From Hemicentrotus pulcherrimus (taxonomy: Eukaryota > Echinodermata > Echinoidea > Camarodonta > Strongylocentrotidae), in contig BEXV01000355.1 of the NCBI GenBank assembly GCA_003118195.1, forward strand, positions 90,134 to 102,605: a stretch of DNA of 12,472 nucleotides, given 5' to 3'. The notes beneath the pieces are model-generated. The model saw only the letters and a list, made by a program, of their open reading frames with translations. It ran no database searches and had not been told where the DNA came from. Every line of letters begins with the position of its first letter. Position 1 is the first letter of the stretch. Made by a program: the position numbers and the translations under genes. This document shows positions 1 through 8,479 of this stretch, piece by piece.

Positions 1-266
1 AAAAAAAAAAATGCATGGATTTGTATCTCAATATAAATTTGAAGAGACCTTCTCTGCCACGATATTTAAACAAAGAAAAAAAAAGCACCGATTCCATATT
101 TAGTTAGAACGAAGTACGAAAAAATAAAAGGTCCTTTGCGAGGAGAGGGTGTTAAAAGAGATATATTACCAAGGTATTTTAAATGTACCATGGCTTGCGG
201 TAACAAAATAAAAAGATTATATAATATGAATATGATATATGAATATATTATTTGTTTGATGTACAG

Positions 267-440
267 CTGCTGGATGCGATTGACGATGTCGATGTTTGGC
301 TCAATGTTGCTCCCCTGCTAGCCGACTACCAACATCCAACACCACCTACGGTCGCACCTACCGACGGTCGAGCTCAATCACTCTCCGCCATCGTATCCGT
401 GGTCGTTCTCGCTGCAGCCTCTGTTATCCTCGTCCTCTAA
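267..440 (+). CDS. 3' terminal exon of a probable GPI-anchored (or C-terminally membrane-anchored) surface protein
   Basis: Only the last 57 codons of a plus-strand gene are visible; the family is not recognised. The exon follows an acceptor (T-rich stretch, then tacag at 262-266) and reads in phase 0 from CTG to TAA at 438-440. The first ~21 residues (LLDAIDDVDVWLNVAPLLAD) look like the end of a folded domain. A Pro/Thr linker (HPTPPTVAPT) follows, then small polar residues (DGRAQS) and a hydrophobic stretch, LSAIVSVVVLAAASVILVL, that ends exactly at the stop. Small residues, a short spacer and a hydrophobic C-terminus with no cytosolic tail are the hallmark of a GPI-attachment signal; a tail-anchored helix is the alternative. 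The segment is much richer in GC and CpG than its surroundings, which supports coding. The overlapping frames at 296-493 and 136-321 are Arg/Ser-rich or low-complexity shadows. Earlier exons would lie left of the window. Confidence 0.55.
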   Translation: MLDAIDDVDVWLNVAPLLADYQHPTPPTVAPTDGRAQSLSAIVSVVVLAAASVILVL

Positions 441-1885
441 GATCAAGCGACGAAGAGAGGCAATCGATAACTTTTTTTAGGGACGCCTCTTAATATAGCA
501 GGGTGGATGGCCTTTTGTATAATTCATTTTTAAGGGGTGGGTGGATAATTCATTGAAAGGGGGAGATGGGCTGATATAGCTGATGCAATTGTCATAGATT
601 TGTCACTGGATGTAGGGAAATGTAACGGGTGAAAGGAATTTTTGAAGTATCACAGCATGTCAAATATTTTGTTACAATGTGCATGTTATATGTATAATAT
701 CGGAGCAGTCATTTAAGAATACTGTATTTTCCGAAGCACTACGGTTAGAATATATAGCATTTAATTTCAAGGTTTATTTTAGAAGTTAGACGTTCGACTC
801 GTTTTAAGATGATACCTTGCACAATCTATGTGTACGATCTCTCATATTCCACACAAACAAAATCAGTTTCTTCCCTTTCCCTCCTTTACTCTTTGCCACC
901 CGTCTCCATACCATTTCCCCATTTTCTTCTCTTCCTTTTATAATCATAAAATAAACACCTAACAAATACTATTTTACTATTCAATCTCTTTATTTTATCA
1001 CACGTCACAATGTAATCTGTCTCATTTCTAGACTACATTCGCAGCGATCGATTGTTTTTAGGCAGCTCCGTTTCCTAGAAAAATCTCAGCCATCATAACT
1101 ATACAACGCATTAATAAATACTTTGTCACTTTCTATTTCAAAGTAGCGCCACCAAGACGTATAACGAGTTACAAGCATGTTATATTTACATATTTAGTTG
1201 AGAGAGCACTGAGCTCGTTGCAAAAGAAAAATCTATAATGGATATTGGTTATTACAGTTTTTTGATGAATTATTTTAACAAGACTTATCGAACCTGTAAA
1301 ATGCTTCAAGAGGCTTGTAACGGGTAATAATATTAGAAGCAGACTGAAAAATAAAAACACAACCCTGCACTTCAAAACTAATTAGTGATCTGCCACATAT
1401 TTACTTATTCATTTGTGTATTGCAATCAAATTGGATGTACCTGACCTTGTAACTTCATTTGAGTGGTAAGATTGAGATGGATTCACCGAAATTGTTTTAT
1501 TGTCTTTCCTTTCTTTCATATTTTCATTAGGATGTTACTTGTAGGCAACTTTTTGTCTCTCTGAGCAAATACATGTATTTGACACTGCATACTTATATGT
1601 AACATGGGTTCAGGCCTATCAATAAATACACAGTCTACAAATATATATATATCTCTCTGCAAGAAATTATACCTGTTTTTAAAGACATTATTTTCATCCA
1701 ATAAACAATGAGAAAAACTAGAAGCATGTGTACACCATTGTGAAGATTACAATCAGAGTTTTATTCAATATATAACATCTGTATGCAATAAAGACACAAG
1801 GATATTACAAAAATAAGAGAAATATATATAATGGTCCAATTAACGTAGTCCATTTATCTGACTATGGATAGATTTATAAAGTCAG
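441..1885. other. Probable 3' UTR of the 267-440 gene, then non-coding DNA
   Basis: No exon is supported here. The first few hundred bases probably belong to the 3' UTR of the plus-strand gene. Two imperfect copies of a GGGTGGAT...ATAATTCATT phrase sit at about 500-556. A pyrimidine-rich stretch spans about 868-940, and a short CpG-containing block lies at 1035-1075. The minus-strand open frames at 1169-1375 and 1516-1701 are Phe/Leu/Ile-rich products of AT-rich DNA without splice or codon support. Confidence 0.5.
950..955 (+). terminator. Candidate polyadenylation signal AATAAA
   Basis: This is the first canonical AATAAA downstream of the stop at 440, about 510 bases after it. A second canonical hexamer lies at 1113-1118. 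Either could end the transcript of the 267-440 exon. In DNA this AT-rich the hexamer also occurs by chance, so the assignment is inferred from position only. Confidence 0.3.
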
Positions 1886-1886
1886 N
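1886..1886. other. Single ambiguous base (N), possible contig join
   Basis: One N is followed by a short (GAAA)n-like purine run (aaagaaagaagaaagaaa). Unlike the N at 6001, the flanks are not repeats of each other. It may be an unresolved base beside simple sequence or a minimal-size gap. Confidence 0.9.
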
Positions 1887-3624
1887 AAAGAAAGAAGAAA
1901 GAAATAATAAGAGTCCTACATGTAATCCATTTGAATAATCTGTTAAGTATTACATAAAATGCTTCAAAAGTGATGCCTCTCAAAAACAGTCATTCCATGA
2001 ATGAACAACATTTTCTGGGTTATGCTATGGTCACAAAGGTTCGTACGAACTATAATTTTGTACGAATCTCCCTGTTTTTCTATTGTCTTCCTGAATTTCC
2101 ATTGTCTGAAAATCGATTGTACAGCATTCGTAGCGATTCATAATGGCATTTGTGACCGAGGCTTTACATCCCAACAACAAACGATGAAAAGTATCTTTAA
2201 AAAATTGAAGAAAAAATTATACCATCTGAAAGACTATAATTACACTCAGAGAGAGAAAGAGAAAGAGAAAGAAAGGGAGAGATTAAAAAAAAAAAAACGT
2301 TATGAAAGACATTATATATCATGCATGTACATCCATACAATATCTGACTTTTCATTAACACATAAATGCATACCGGTACACCACATATACCCAAACCACC
2401 ACATTACCAAAAGAAAAACATTTGAATGATGATTGTCCATTATTCTGAGAAGAAACCTTTTCTTTTCCTCTGTCAGAAGTAACTTCCAGCGAAAACTTCT
2501 TCCCAATTTGGGAAGTTTCAGTGTTGAGCTATCATAAGTCTGGTATGAATAAAAGAAAAGATTTCTCCTATCAATAACGGCAATGAGATTGGTTGTAAAA
2601 AAAATTAATGAGGTAATACACTTTCTTACAAATTCTAAGTGAAGTTTCCACAGGGTGGGATATTGATTCAGCAATTCCAGCACCTGTACATACAACTACA
2701 CATCTCAATGGGGACATTTAACAGGACTAAGCAGCTTTAAATTTGTGCAAATGCTTACTTTATCAAATTCATAAAAGGGTTGAATTTATTTCCAAATATT
2801 TTTCAGTAAAAAAAAAATATCCTAATCACAAAACAAGAAATCTATACATCACAGATAAATGGAACTGTAATGTCATCATTGTGGATTTTTACAAAGGACT
2901 TTATATATAGCACCACAAAAGTGCCTTCAAAGTGCTTCATGTTATAGGAAAAAACCAACCTTTCATAGCAAGCTCCCTTGAAAGACAGAATACATATTTG
3001 AGAAACTGACTAGCCAAAGTTTGACAAAAGTACTGTCAGCATAATTGCTAAGCCTTAAAAGAAATGAACTTTGGGGCAGTTTCAATAGTCTGGAGAAAAA
3101 AAATAAACATTCAAAGGTTTATCATTAGTTGTCAAATTTCTCTCAAATTTTGTATTCTTTTACAAAATTTAACTACCGGTAGTTGCAAAGGTTGGGTTGC
3201 CCTTTAATGTCTTTGTTACATGAGTGGACAGCAGTTAATTTACTGAGGTAGTTTAGGTCAGGTCCTTATCTTTGGAGAGGATTGGGGGAGGGGGTGGGGG
3301 GAGAAAGACATCTATTATTCTACATAATGCGCTGGGTTAGTCAAGACACACAAGTGTTTGCTTTACTTCAATAGAGGATGGACAATTCCAAAGTACAGAA
3401 TCAATGCTTAATCCCACTTCAAGAAACGTTGTGCAAAATTGATATTGATGAGTTAAACTTATAGGAGGGTATGTGATGGAACTTCACTTCAATTAGTTAT
3501 CATGTACGATTGCAGACCACAGAGGGTGAAATTATGAATTGACCCCTTTCAATACCAGCTCATCTAATAACAAGCACATTAACTGTGTGAGATTATGTTG
3601 CTGGCATCAAAAGGGTTACTAGTA
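1887..3624. other. Non-coding stretch, possible 3' UTR of the minus-strand gene
   Basis: No exon is supported. The 142-aa frame at 2001-2429 (+) and 127-aa frame at 2312-2695 (-) run through AT-rich and microsatellite DNA and read as low-complexity peptide. On the minus strand this region follows the stop at 3625. The nearest polyadenylation-like hexamers are ATTAAA at 3203-3208 and AATAAA at 2785-2790 (seen as TTTAAT and TTTATT on the plus strand). Other contents are a perfect 12-bp palindrome at 2039-2050 (GTTCGTACGAAC), a perfect 14-bp palindrome at 3171-3184 (AACTACCGGTAGTT) and a G-run cluster at about 3280-3301. Confidence 0.5.
2249..2298. repeat. Purine-only low-complexity tract (GAGA/AAAG, then poly-A)
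   Basis: A run of GAGAGA, GAAAGA and AAAG units leads into about 13 A residues. It accounts for the charged K/E/R run in the plus-strand open frame and for the Ser/Leu run in the opposite frame. Confidence 0.9.
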
Positions 3625-3707
3625 TCATCCTCCCGTGTCACAGGCAGGGGGCGGCGCTGTTCCGTTGCTCCCTTGCTCGTACATCTTGCTCTTCCCATTG
3701 GCTACAC
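3625..3707 (-). CDS. Last coding exon of a minus-strand gene (C-terminal 26 residues)
   Basis: On the minus strand a strong acceptor (pyrimidine tract read from about 3735 down to 3708, ending ttctccag) is followed by GTGTAGCC at 3707. The first two bases complete a Gly codon begun in the previous exon. The frame then reads VANGKSKMYEQG, SNGTAPPPACDTGG and TGA at 3627-3625. This phase-1 entry is exactly what the donor at 5147/5146 supplies, and the GC-rich codons contrast with the flanks. The Gly/Asn/Ser/Pro-rich peptide has the character of a disordered C-terminus. The frame of the longer open frame at 3638-3892 runs through the pyrimidine tract and is less likely; the third frame has a TAG at the exon start. 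Function is unknown; with the 5147-5293 exon it forms the end of a putative membrane protein. Confidence 0.5.
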
Positions 3708-4244
3708 CTGGAGAATGGAGAAAGAAAGAGAAATGAAAAAATAATACAAGTGCAATTTTCTGGAAACTGCAGAAAAGGCAACAAGCATGGTACATTCACT
3801 ATAGAGCAAGGTTGCAGCTCATGCAGAGATATTGTGCTGAAAGCGAGAAGGGCATCATTCCTGCTATTCCATGTCCTTTGGTAAGATATCAATCTACATT
3901 TTTAAACAATCTACATTTTTAAAGAATCAACAGATAACAAAATTCAGAGTTATATAATATTTAAGTAAAATTGATGGCCTTCTGGGAAATACAACATACA
4001 TCGCCCGAACCGAAGGTGAGGGTGATATATGACAAGTCGTATTTCCATAAATTAGGCAGTCAATATTACTATTATTAACCACAATCAGACATCTAGAGCA
4101 AACAAGAAAATCTTACTATCTTATACCGGTACTCTTAAATTATGTACCGGTAAGCTAAAAAGGGTTTCCTTGCATTAGAAGTTGCAAAAACATTGTCAAA
4201 CCAGCACTGTGCATCCAGTGTTGACAGATTTACGATACACTGCA
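3708..4244 (-). other. Intron sequence (lower part) between exons 5147-5293 and 3625-3707
   Basis: If the two exons are joined, the intron spans 3708-5146 (1439 bases), from GTAAGG at 5146-5141 to the acceptor AG at 3709-3708. No other exon is supported inside it. It contains the 17-bp tandem duplication at 3890-3923 and two TACCGGTA octamers (4124-4131 and 4145-4152). Confidence 0.45.
3890..3923. repeat. Perfect 17-bp tandem duplication (2 units)
   Basis: CAATCTACATTTTTAAA occurs at 3890-3906 and again, head-to-tail with no mismatch, at 3907-3923. This is a small local duplication, probably recent replication slippage. Confidence 0.95.
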
Positions 4245-4314
4245 AACAGTGTGCCTAGGGGGTGATTGTTACGTCACAATAGAGTTCGCGCAAAGTGCGC
4301 ATTTTCTTATACAT

Positions 4315-4360
4315 GATGTGCGATGTAAATTACAGTAGCTGATGCGCGATGTAAATTACA
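4315..4360. repeat. Two 20-bp direct repeats (GATGYGCGATGTAAATTACA)
   Basis: Units at 4315-4334 and 4341-4360 differ at one position and are separated by 6 bases (period 26). They sit in a small CpG-containing patch with a CRE-like TTACGTCA (4269-4276) and a GCGC...GCGC hairpin. The same block appears at 6072-6117 in the right copy of the large duplication. It could be a regulatory repeat or a remnant of a longer tandem array; nothing visible decides this. Confidence 0.85.
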
Positions 4361-5146
4361 ACTGGTTCTATATTAATGCTCACTACTTTAACACGCATTT
4401 TGCCATTGACTTTTCAGATCAGGCTAAAATATTTGTTCATTGGTTTACTGTATAACCACATTGACCAGCAAATTACACACAAAATCCCATTGACTTTTCT
4501 GAGCAGTCAATAATATTGTAGTTTTGTTGGCTTATCCATCAAACCTTGAGGGCAATAACATTTAAAAATTGCCCTGCTCAGATGTCTAATACGGTTAGTA
4601 TATAATATTGTATAATATGGTAATGATTCATATTTTATAAGAGTAGACAAAATCCAACAACAGAACAAATAATAATCTACTAATCTTTTACATGGTCGTA
4701 ACTCCATCCTATAATAGACTTGATATGGCAAAGTCAAAATATATCAATAATTAGATCAACAGCGATACAAATGAGCAAAGGTAAGAAGATACGAGTACAA
4801 ACACACAACACTTGAACTTTATATACATTCCGCTTGACATGTATTCAACCAATTGGATTAGAATACCAAAATATGAGTGAGATATTTAAGAAGATGAATG
4901 AAAGAGGGAGAGAGGGGGAGATGCAAAAGGGAAAAGACCAAGCACAAGAATAGAAATCGCAATGAAAGCAACACAAAATACATTTCCTTAACAAGACAAT
5001 GAAGTAATTTCTCTTATTTATAGGAAAGGTAGTGCCAGAGTATTTTCAAGGGGTGCATGATGAGGTCCATAAAAAAAGCAAGACATTATTTTCATTAAAA
5101 AAATTAATCATGTAGGCCTACTTCTGAATTTATCTACTAGCCTTAC

Positions 5147-5293
5147 CATTAGACTGGTTACCACTGAGGATACATGTTGACTTGCCCTGGCTATCAGGTG
5201 GGCTGTCAGGCTTGTCCACACCCCCCTCCGCTGGTCCAGACTTGGTACACTTGCGGAAGGCTTTGCGGATTTGCCAGCCCACGTAGGCGCAGG
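5147..5293 (-). CDS. Internal exon of a putative membrane protein: juxtamembrane and tail segment
   Basis: On the minus strand a very good acceptor (tttttcttctaattacag, AG at 5295-5294) opens a 147-bp exon closed by the donor AATG|GTAAGG at 5147/5146. Entry and exit are both phase 1, so the exon is symmetrical. It encodes 48 whole codons beginning CAYVGWQIRKAFRKC, then a hydrophilic Gly/Pro/Ser/Asp-rich part (GPAEGGVDKPDSPPDSQ) and ILSGNQSN. The basic cluster after an aromatic/hydrophobic start suggests the cytosolic side of a membrane helix encoded by the previous exon. Spliced to 3625-3707 it gives a 75-residue C-terminus. If the intron is retained, the frame ends sooner (GKASR, TAA at 5130). 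GC content and codon use stand out strongly from the surroundings. I do not recognise the family. Upstream coding exons would lie at higher coordinates or outside the window. Confidence 0.65.
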
Positions 5294-5682
5294 CTGTAAT
5301 TAGAAGAAAAATAGAACACAACACAAAATTAAAATCTTTGTGAGCAGATAATGAGGTTTTGGAATTAACTAAACTACCGTATATGAAAAAAATGTCAAAA
5401 TCTTGCTGAAAATCACACACACAAAACAGGAAAGCGATGGACACAGATTTGTTGGTACATGGGATTGTGGCATGATTATAAGACTTGAGATCTATCTGTA
5501 AGTTATACATTCTTTCTAGTTAGCAATAGGAATTAAGGCAAGATACGATCAATCCTAGTCATCATATAGGACGTACACATCTCGACCAAATAATAAGCAA
5601 GTTAGTTGCAGTCCTATAGCTGACTGAGAAGAAAAAGACATGTATGCTGTGTGACTGCATGTAGATCCATGACAGTCTTGTT

Positions 5683-5807
5683 GTAATGAGAGCTAGAGCT
5701 CAAAATCTCAAATTAATTAGTTTTCAGCTTTATACTAGCTAGAAATCATGGAATTACTTTAAAGGTAATGCCCACATTTCAAAAAATGAAATGGAAGCTC
5801 TCATTAC
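5683..5807. repeat. Small fold-back element with 12-bp inverted ends
   Basis: GTAATGAGAGCT (5683-5694) is the exact reverse complement of AGCTCTCATTAC (5796-5807). Inside lies a second hairpin, ATTTCA-aaaaa-TGAAAT (about 5776-5792). The 125-bp span could be a MITE or a fragment of one. It recurs at 7440-7564 only because of the large duplication. Confidence 0.6.
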
Positions 5808-6000
5808 CAATCGTGTGAAAGAATATATTTTGACTAATTCATATATTTGGTAAATTAGTTTATCTATGGTCTGTGAGAGATAAACGCACATATCGCGCAC
5901 ATGTGTGTATAGTCCCATGTACATATCTTTCTGTGAATCTGTGTACAGTGCTTGTAACTTTACGAAGACAGGACCAAATTTCTTATTATTTTGATGATTC

Positions 6001-6001
6001 N
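6001..6001. other. Single N at the junction of the two 1756-bp copies (probable contig join)
   Basis: The N separates the last base of the left copy from the first base of the right copy. Assemblers often place a minimal gap where two contigs are ordered but their overlap was not merged, and the flanks here fit that. Confidence 0.9.
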
Positions 6002-6903
6002 AACAGTGTGCCTAGGGGGTGATTGTTACGTCACAATAGAGTTCGCGCAAAGTGCGCATTTTCTTATACATGATGTGCGATGTAAATTACAGTAGCTGAT
6101 GCGCGATGTAAATTACAACTGGTTCTATATTAATGCTCACTACTTTAACACGCATTTTGCCATTGACTTTTCAGATCAGGCTAAAATATTTGTTCATTGG
6201 TTTACTGTATAACCACATTGACCAGCAAATTACACACAAAATCCCATTGACTTTTCTGAGCAGTCAATAATATTGTAGTTTTGTTGGCTTATCCATCAAA
6301 CCTTGAGGGCAATAACATTTAAAAATTGCCCTGCTCAGATGTCTAATACGGTTAGTATATAATATTGTATAATATGGTAATGATTCATATTTTATAAGAG
6401 TAGACAAAATCCAACAACAGAACAAATAATAATCTACTAATCTTTTACATGGTCGTAACTCCATCCTATAATAGACTTGATATGGCAAAGTCAAAATATA
6501 TCAATAATTAGATCAACAGCGATACAAATGAGCAAAGGTAAGAAGATACGAGTACAAACACACAACACTTGAACTTTATATACATTCCGCTTGACATGTA
6601 TTCAACCAATTGGATTAGAATACCAAAATATGAGTGAGATATTTAAGAAGATGAATGAAAGAGGGAGAGAGGGGGAGATGCAAAAGGGAAAAGACCAAGC
6701 ACAAGAATAGAAATCGCAATGAAAGCAACACAAAATACATTTCCTTAACAAGACAATGAAGTAATTTCTCTTATTTATAGGAAAGGTAGTGCCAGAGTAT
6801 TTTCAAGGGGTGCATGATGAGGTCCATAAAAAAAGCAAGACATTATTTTCATTAAAAAAATTAATCATGTAGGCCTACTTCTGAATTTATCTACTAGCCT
6901 TAC

Positions 6904-7050
6904 CATTAGACTGGTTACCACTGAGGATACATGTTGACTTGCCCTGGCTATCAGGTGGGCTGTCAGGCTTGTCCACACCCCCCTCCGCTGGTCCAGACTT
7001 GGTACACTTGCGGAAGGCTTTGCGGATTTGCCAGCCCACGTAGGCGCAGG
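6904..7050 (-). CDS. Second appearance of the 147-bp exon (probable assembly duplicate of 5147-5293)
   Basis: The sequence is identical to 5147-5293, including acceptor and donor. Because the exon is symmetrical (phase 1-1, 147 bp), an automatic gene model could splice both copies in frame and report a duplicated 49-residue cassette. The complete identity of the introns as well argues against a real exon duplication. Confidence 0.6.
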
Positions 7051-7439
7051 CTGTAATTAGAAGAAAAATAGAACACAACACAAAATTAAAATCTTTGTGA
7101 GCAGATAATGAGGTTTTGGAATTAACTAAACTACCGTATATGAAAAAAATGTCAAAATCTTGCTGAAAATCACACACACAAAACAGGAAAGCGATGGACA
7201 CAGATTTGTTGGTACATGGGATTGTGGCATGATTATAAGACTTGAGATCTATCTGTAAGTTATACATTCTTTCTAGTTAGCAATAGGAATTAAGGCAAGA
7301 TACGATCAATCCTAGTCATCATATAGGACGTACACATCTCGACCAAATAATAAGCAAGTTAGTTGCAGTCCTATAGCTGACTGAGAAGAAAAAGACATGT
7401 ATGCTGTGTGACTGCATGTAGATCCATGACAGTCTTGTT

Positions 7440-7564
7440 GTAATGAGAGCTAGAGCTCAAAATCTCAAATTAATTAGTTTTCAGCTTTATACTAGCTAGA
7501 AATCATGGAATTACTTTAAAGGTAATGCCCACATTTCAAAAAATGAAATGGAAGCTCTCATTAC
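7440..7564. repeat. Small fold-back element, copy in the duplicated block
   Basis: Same 12-bp inverted ends (7440-7451 and 7553-7564) and inner hairpin as at 5683-5807. Counted separately only because the block appears twice in the assembly. Confidence 0.6.
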
Positions 7565-7660
7565 CAATCGTGTGAAAGAATATATTTTGACTAATTCATA
7601 TATTTGGTAAATTAGTTTATCTATGGTCTGTGAGAGATAAACGCACATATCGCGCACATG

Positions 7661-7823
7661 TGTGTATAGTCCCATGTACATATCTTTCTGTGAATCTGTG
7701 TACAGTGCTTGTAACTTTACGAAGACAGGACCAAATTTCTTATTATTTTGATGATTCTAGAACCTTGCAGTACACACCAATACTTATATGCTAGATGATC
7801 AACCTTTTCTGGTAGATTCCACA
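7661..7823 (+). repeat. Dispersed repeat fragment, related to 11041-11192
   Basis: About 160 bases align with 11041-11192 in the same orientation with scattered substitutions and small indels. Shared landmarks are TAGTCCCAT, ACATNTTTCTGTG, ACTTTAC-AAGAC-GG, TAGAACCTTGCAGT or CCAGAACCTTGCAGT, CACCAATACTTA, ATGATCAAC and ATTCCACA. The first 97 bases also occur at 5904-6000, where the left contig stops. Probably fragments of one transposable-element family; no protein is visible. Confidence 0.75.
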
Positions 7824-8129
7824 AAGGATCGCATAAAATCTCCCTCAATTAATATAAGCAGTTCCCGAAAGTTGACAGCCCTGCACTTAATTGACAAAAT
7901 GCATTGTGATATTGTACATAACACTTCACATCATATTGCAGGCAAAAGAGCAATGAAACACAACTCTCTGCACGTTTTAATGTTCACACCATATTTTATT
8001 AATAAATCATCACCCTTGCTAAGAAAAAGGTGTATGGACAATTTATTGGCCTACATAACCGAGGATATTTCTGCAAGTCACTTATGTGTATTATGAATTA
8101 TGTAACATGCTAAATACGAGTACAGTATT
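7824..8129. other. Non-coding stretch; open frame judged spurious
   Basis: A 102-codon frame (7788-8096, +) starts inside the dispersed repeat and runs across AT-rich sequence. Its beginning is not conserved as a reading frame in the related repeat at 11155, which hits a stop after about 28 codons. I see no splice or compositional support for coding. Confidence 0.5.
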
Positions 8130-8430
8130 CCGACAACTAATTCGCGGTATACGTACGCGTAGGGGAATCCCGGGAATACTCTCAAAAACACTTCACTGAC
8201 ATCATTAATAATCCTTAGAAATATAATTTAGTAATACTCACCGTCAATTATCAATCATACCATCTTGTTAAAACAATTTCAGTACTTCTTCCAGAGGTAT
8301 TTGCGAATTTAGGCTTCTTATGTTTACCAGCCAATGCGATGCGAATGTAGAATCAATAGCGTCGAAAGCTCCAATGCGGCTTATTCAAGTCACGTATGTT
8401 CAACACACGTATGTCATGTGTACAGAGTAT
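8130..8430 (-). promoter_or_regulatory. CpG-rich block with a good minus-strand splice donor: possible 5' exon/promoter area
   Basis: CpG dinucleotides cluster here (CGCGG, TACGTACGCGTA, CCCGGG, TGCGATGCG, GCGTCG, CACGTATG) in an otherwise CpG-poor window. On the minus strand GACG|GTGAGT at 8242/8241 is a consensus donor. The preceding ~180 bases (8243-8420) contain early stops near the donor in every frame, so they would fit a non-coding first exon. Two CCAAT motifs (8331-8335 and 8371-8375, plus-strand orientation), CACGTA half-sites and a kappaB-like GGGGAATCCC (8162-8171) are present. A link to the gene with exon 5147-5293 is only positional. Confidence 0.25.
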
Positions 8431-8479
8431 AATAGTAACAAATTCTATTATTATATGACGCATGATGTTTTCTGATTCA

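Larger units (their letters stand above)
4245..6000. repeat. Left copy of a 1756-bp apparently exact duplication, ending at an N
   Basis: Every stretch compared matches 6002-7757 at a constant offset of 1757 bases, so there is no net indel. The translated frames at 4507-4737 and 5130-5510 are identical to those at 6264-6494 and 6887-7267. The copy ends exactly at the N at 6001. It contains the 147-bp exon, a 20-bp direct repeat pair, a small fold-back and part of a dispersed repeat. It most likely represents the end of one contig overlapping the start of the next. Confidence 0.95.
6002..7757. repeat. Right copy of the 1756-bp duplication
   Basis: It matches 4245-6000 in every stretch compared. 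Unique sequence resumes at 7758 (tagaaccttgc) and continues the dispersed repeat that the left copy loses at the N. This shows that the right copy, not the left, is joined to the genuine downstream sequence. Confidence 0.95.

Noticed and set aside
1032..1080. Short plus-strand frame after tttctag (DYIRSDRLFLGSSVS then stop)
   Set aside because: It is fifteen codons behind an ordinary acceptor, with no partner donor in view and chance expectation too high.
1886..1886. N at 1886 as a second false-duplication junction
   Set aside because: The sequences on the two sides do not repeat each other, so there is no evidence of an unmerged overlap here.
2001..2429. 142-codon plus-strand open frame
   Set aside because: It crosses a GAAA/GAGA tract and poly-A and its composition is AT-driven. 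The opposite strand is open over the same stretch, and there is no splice or domain support.
4507..4737. 76-codon minus-strand frame repeated at 6264-6494
   Set aside because: Its apparent conservation between two copies is only the assembly duplication; the sequence is AT-rich intron.
5130..5510. 126-codon minus-strand frame with an apparent transmembrane helix (FNFVLCSIFLLITACAYVGW)
   Set aside because: The hydrophobic part comes from translating the polypyrimidine tract and acceptor of an intron. The sequence upstream of 5293 reads as intron, so the helix is probably not encoded here. Only the part after the acceptor is kept.
7788..8096. 102-codon plus-strand open frame
   Set aside because: It starts inside a dispersed repeat and its frame is not kept in the related copy. 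No acceptor or compositional shift supports it.
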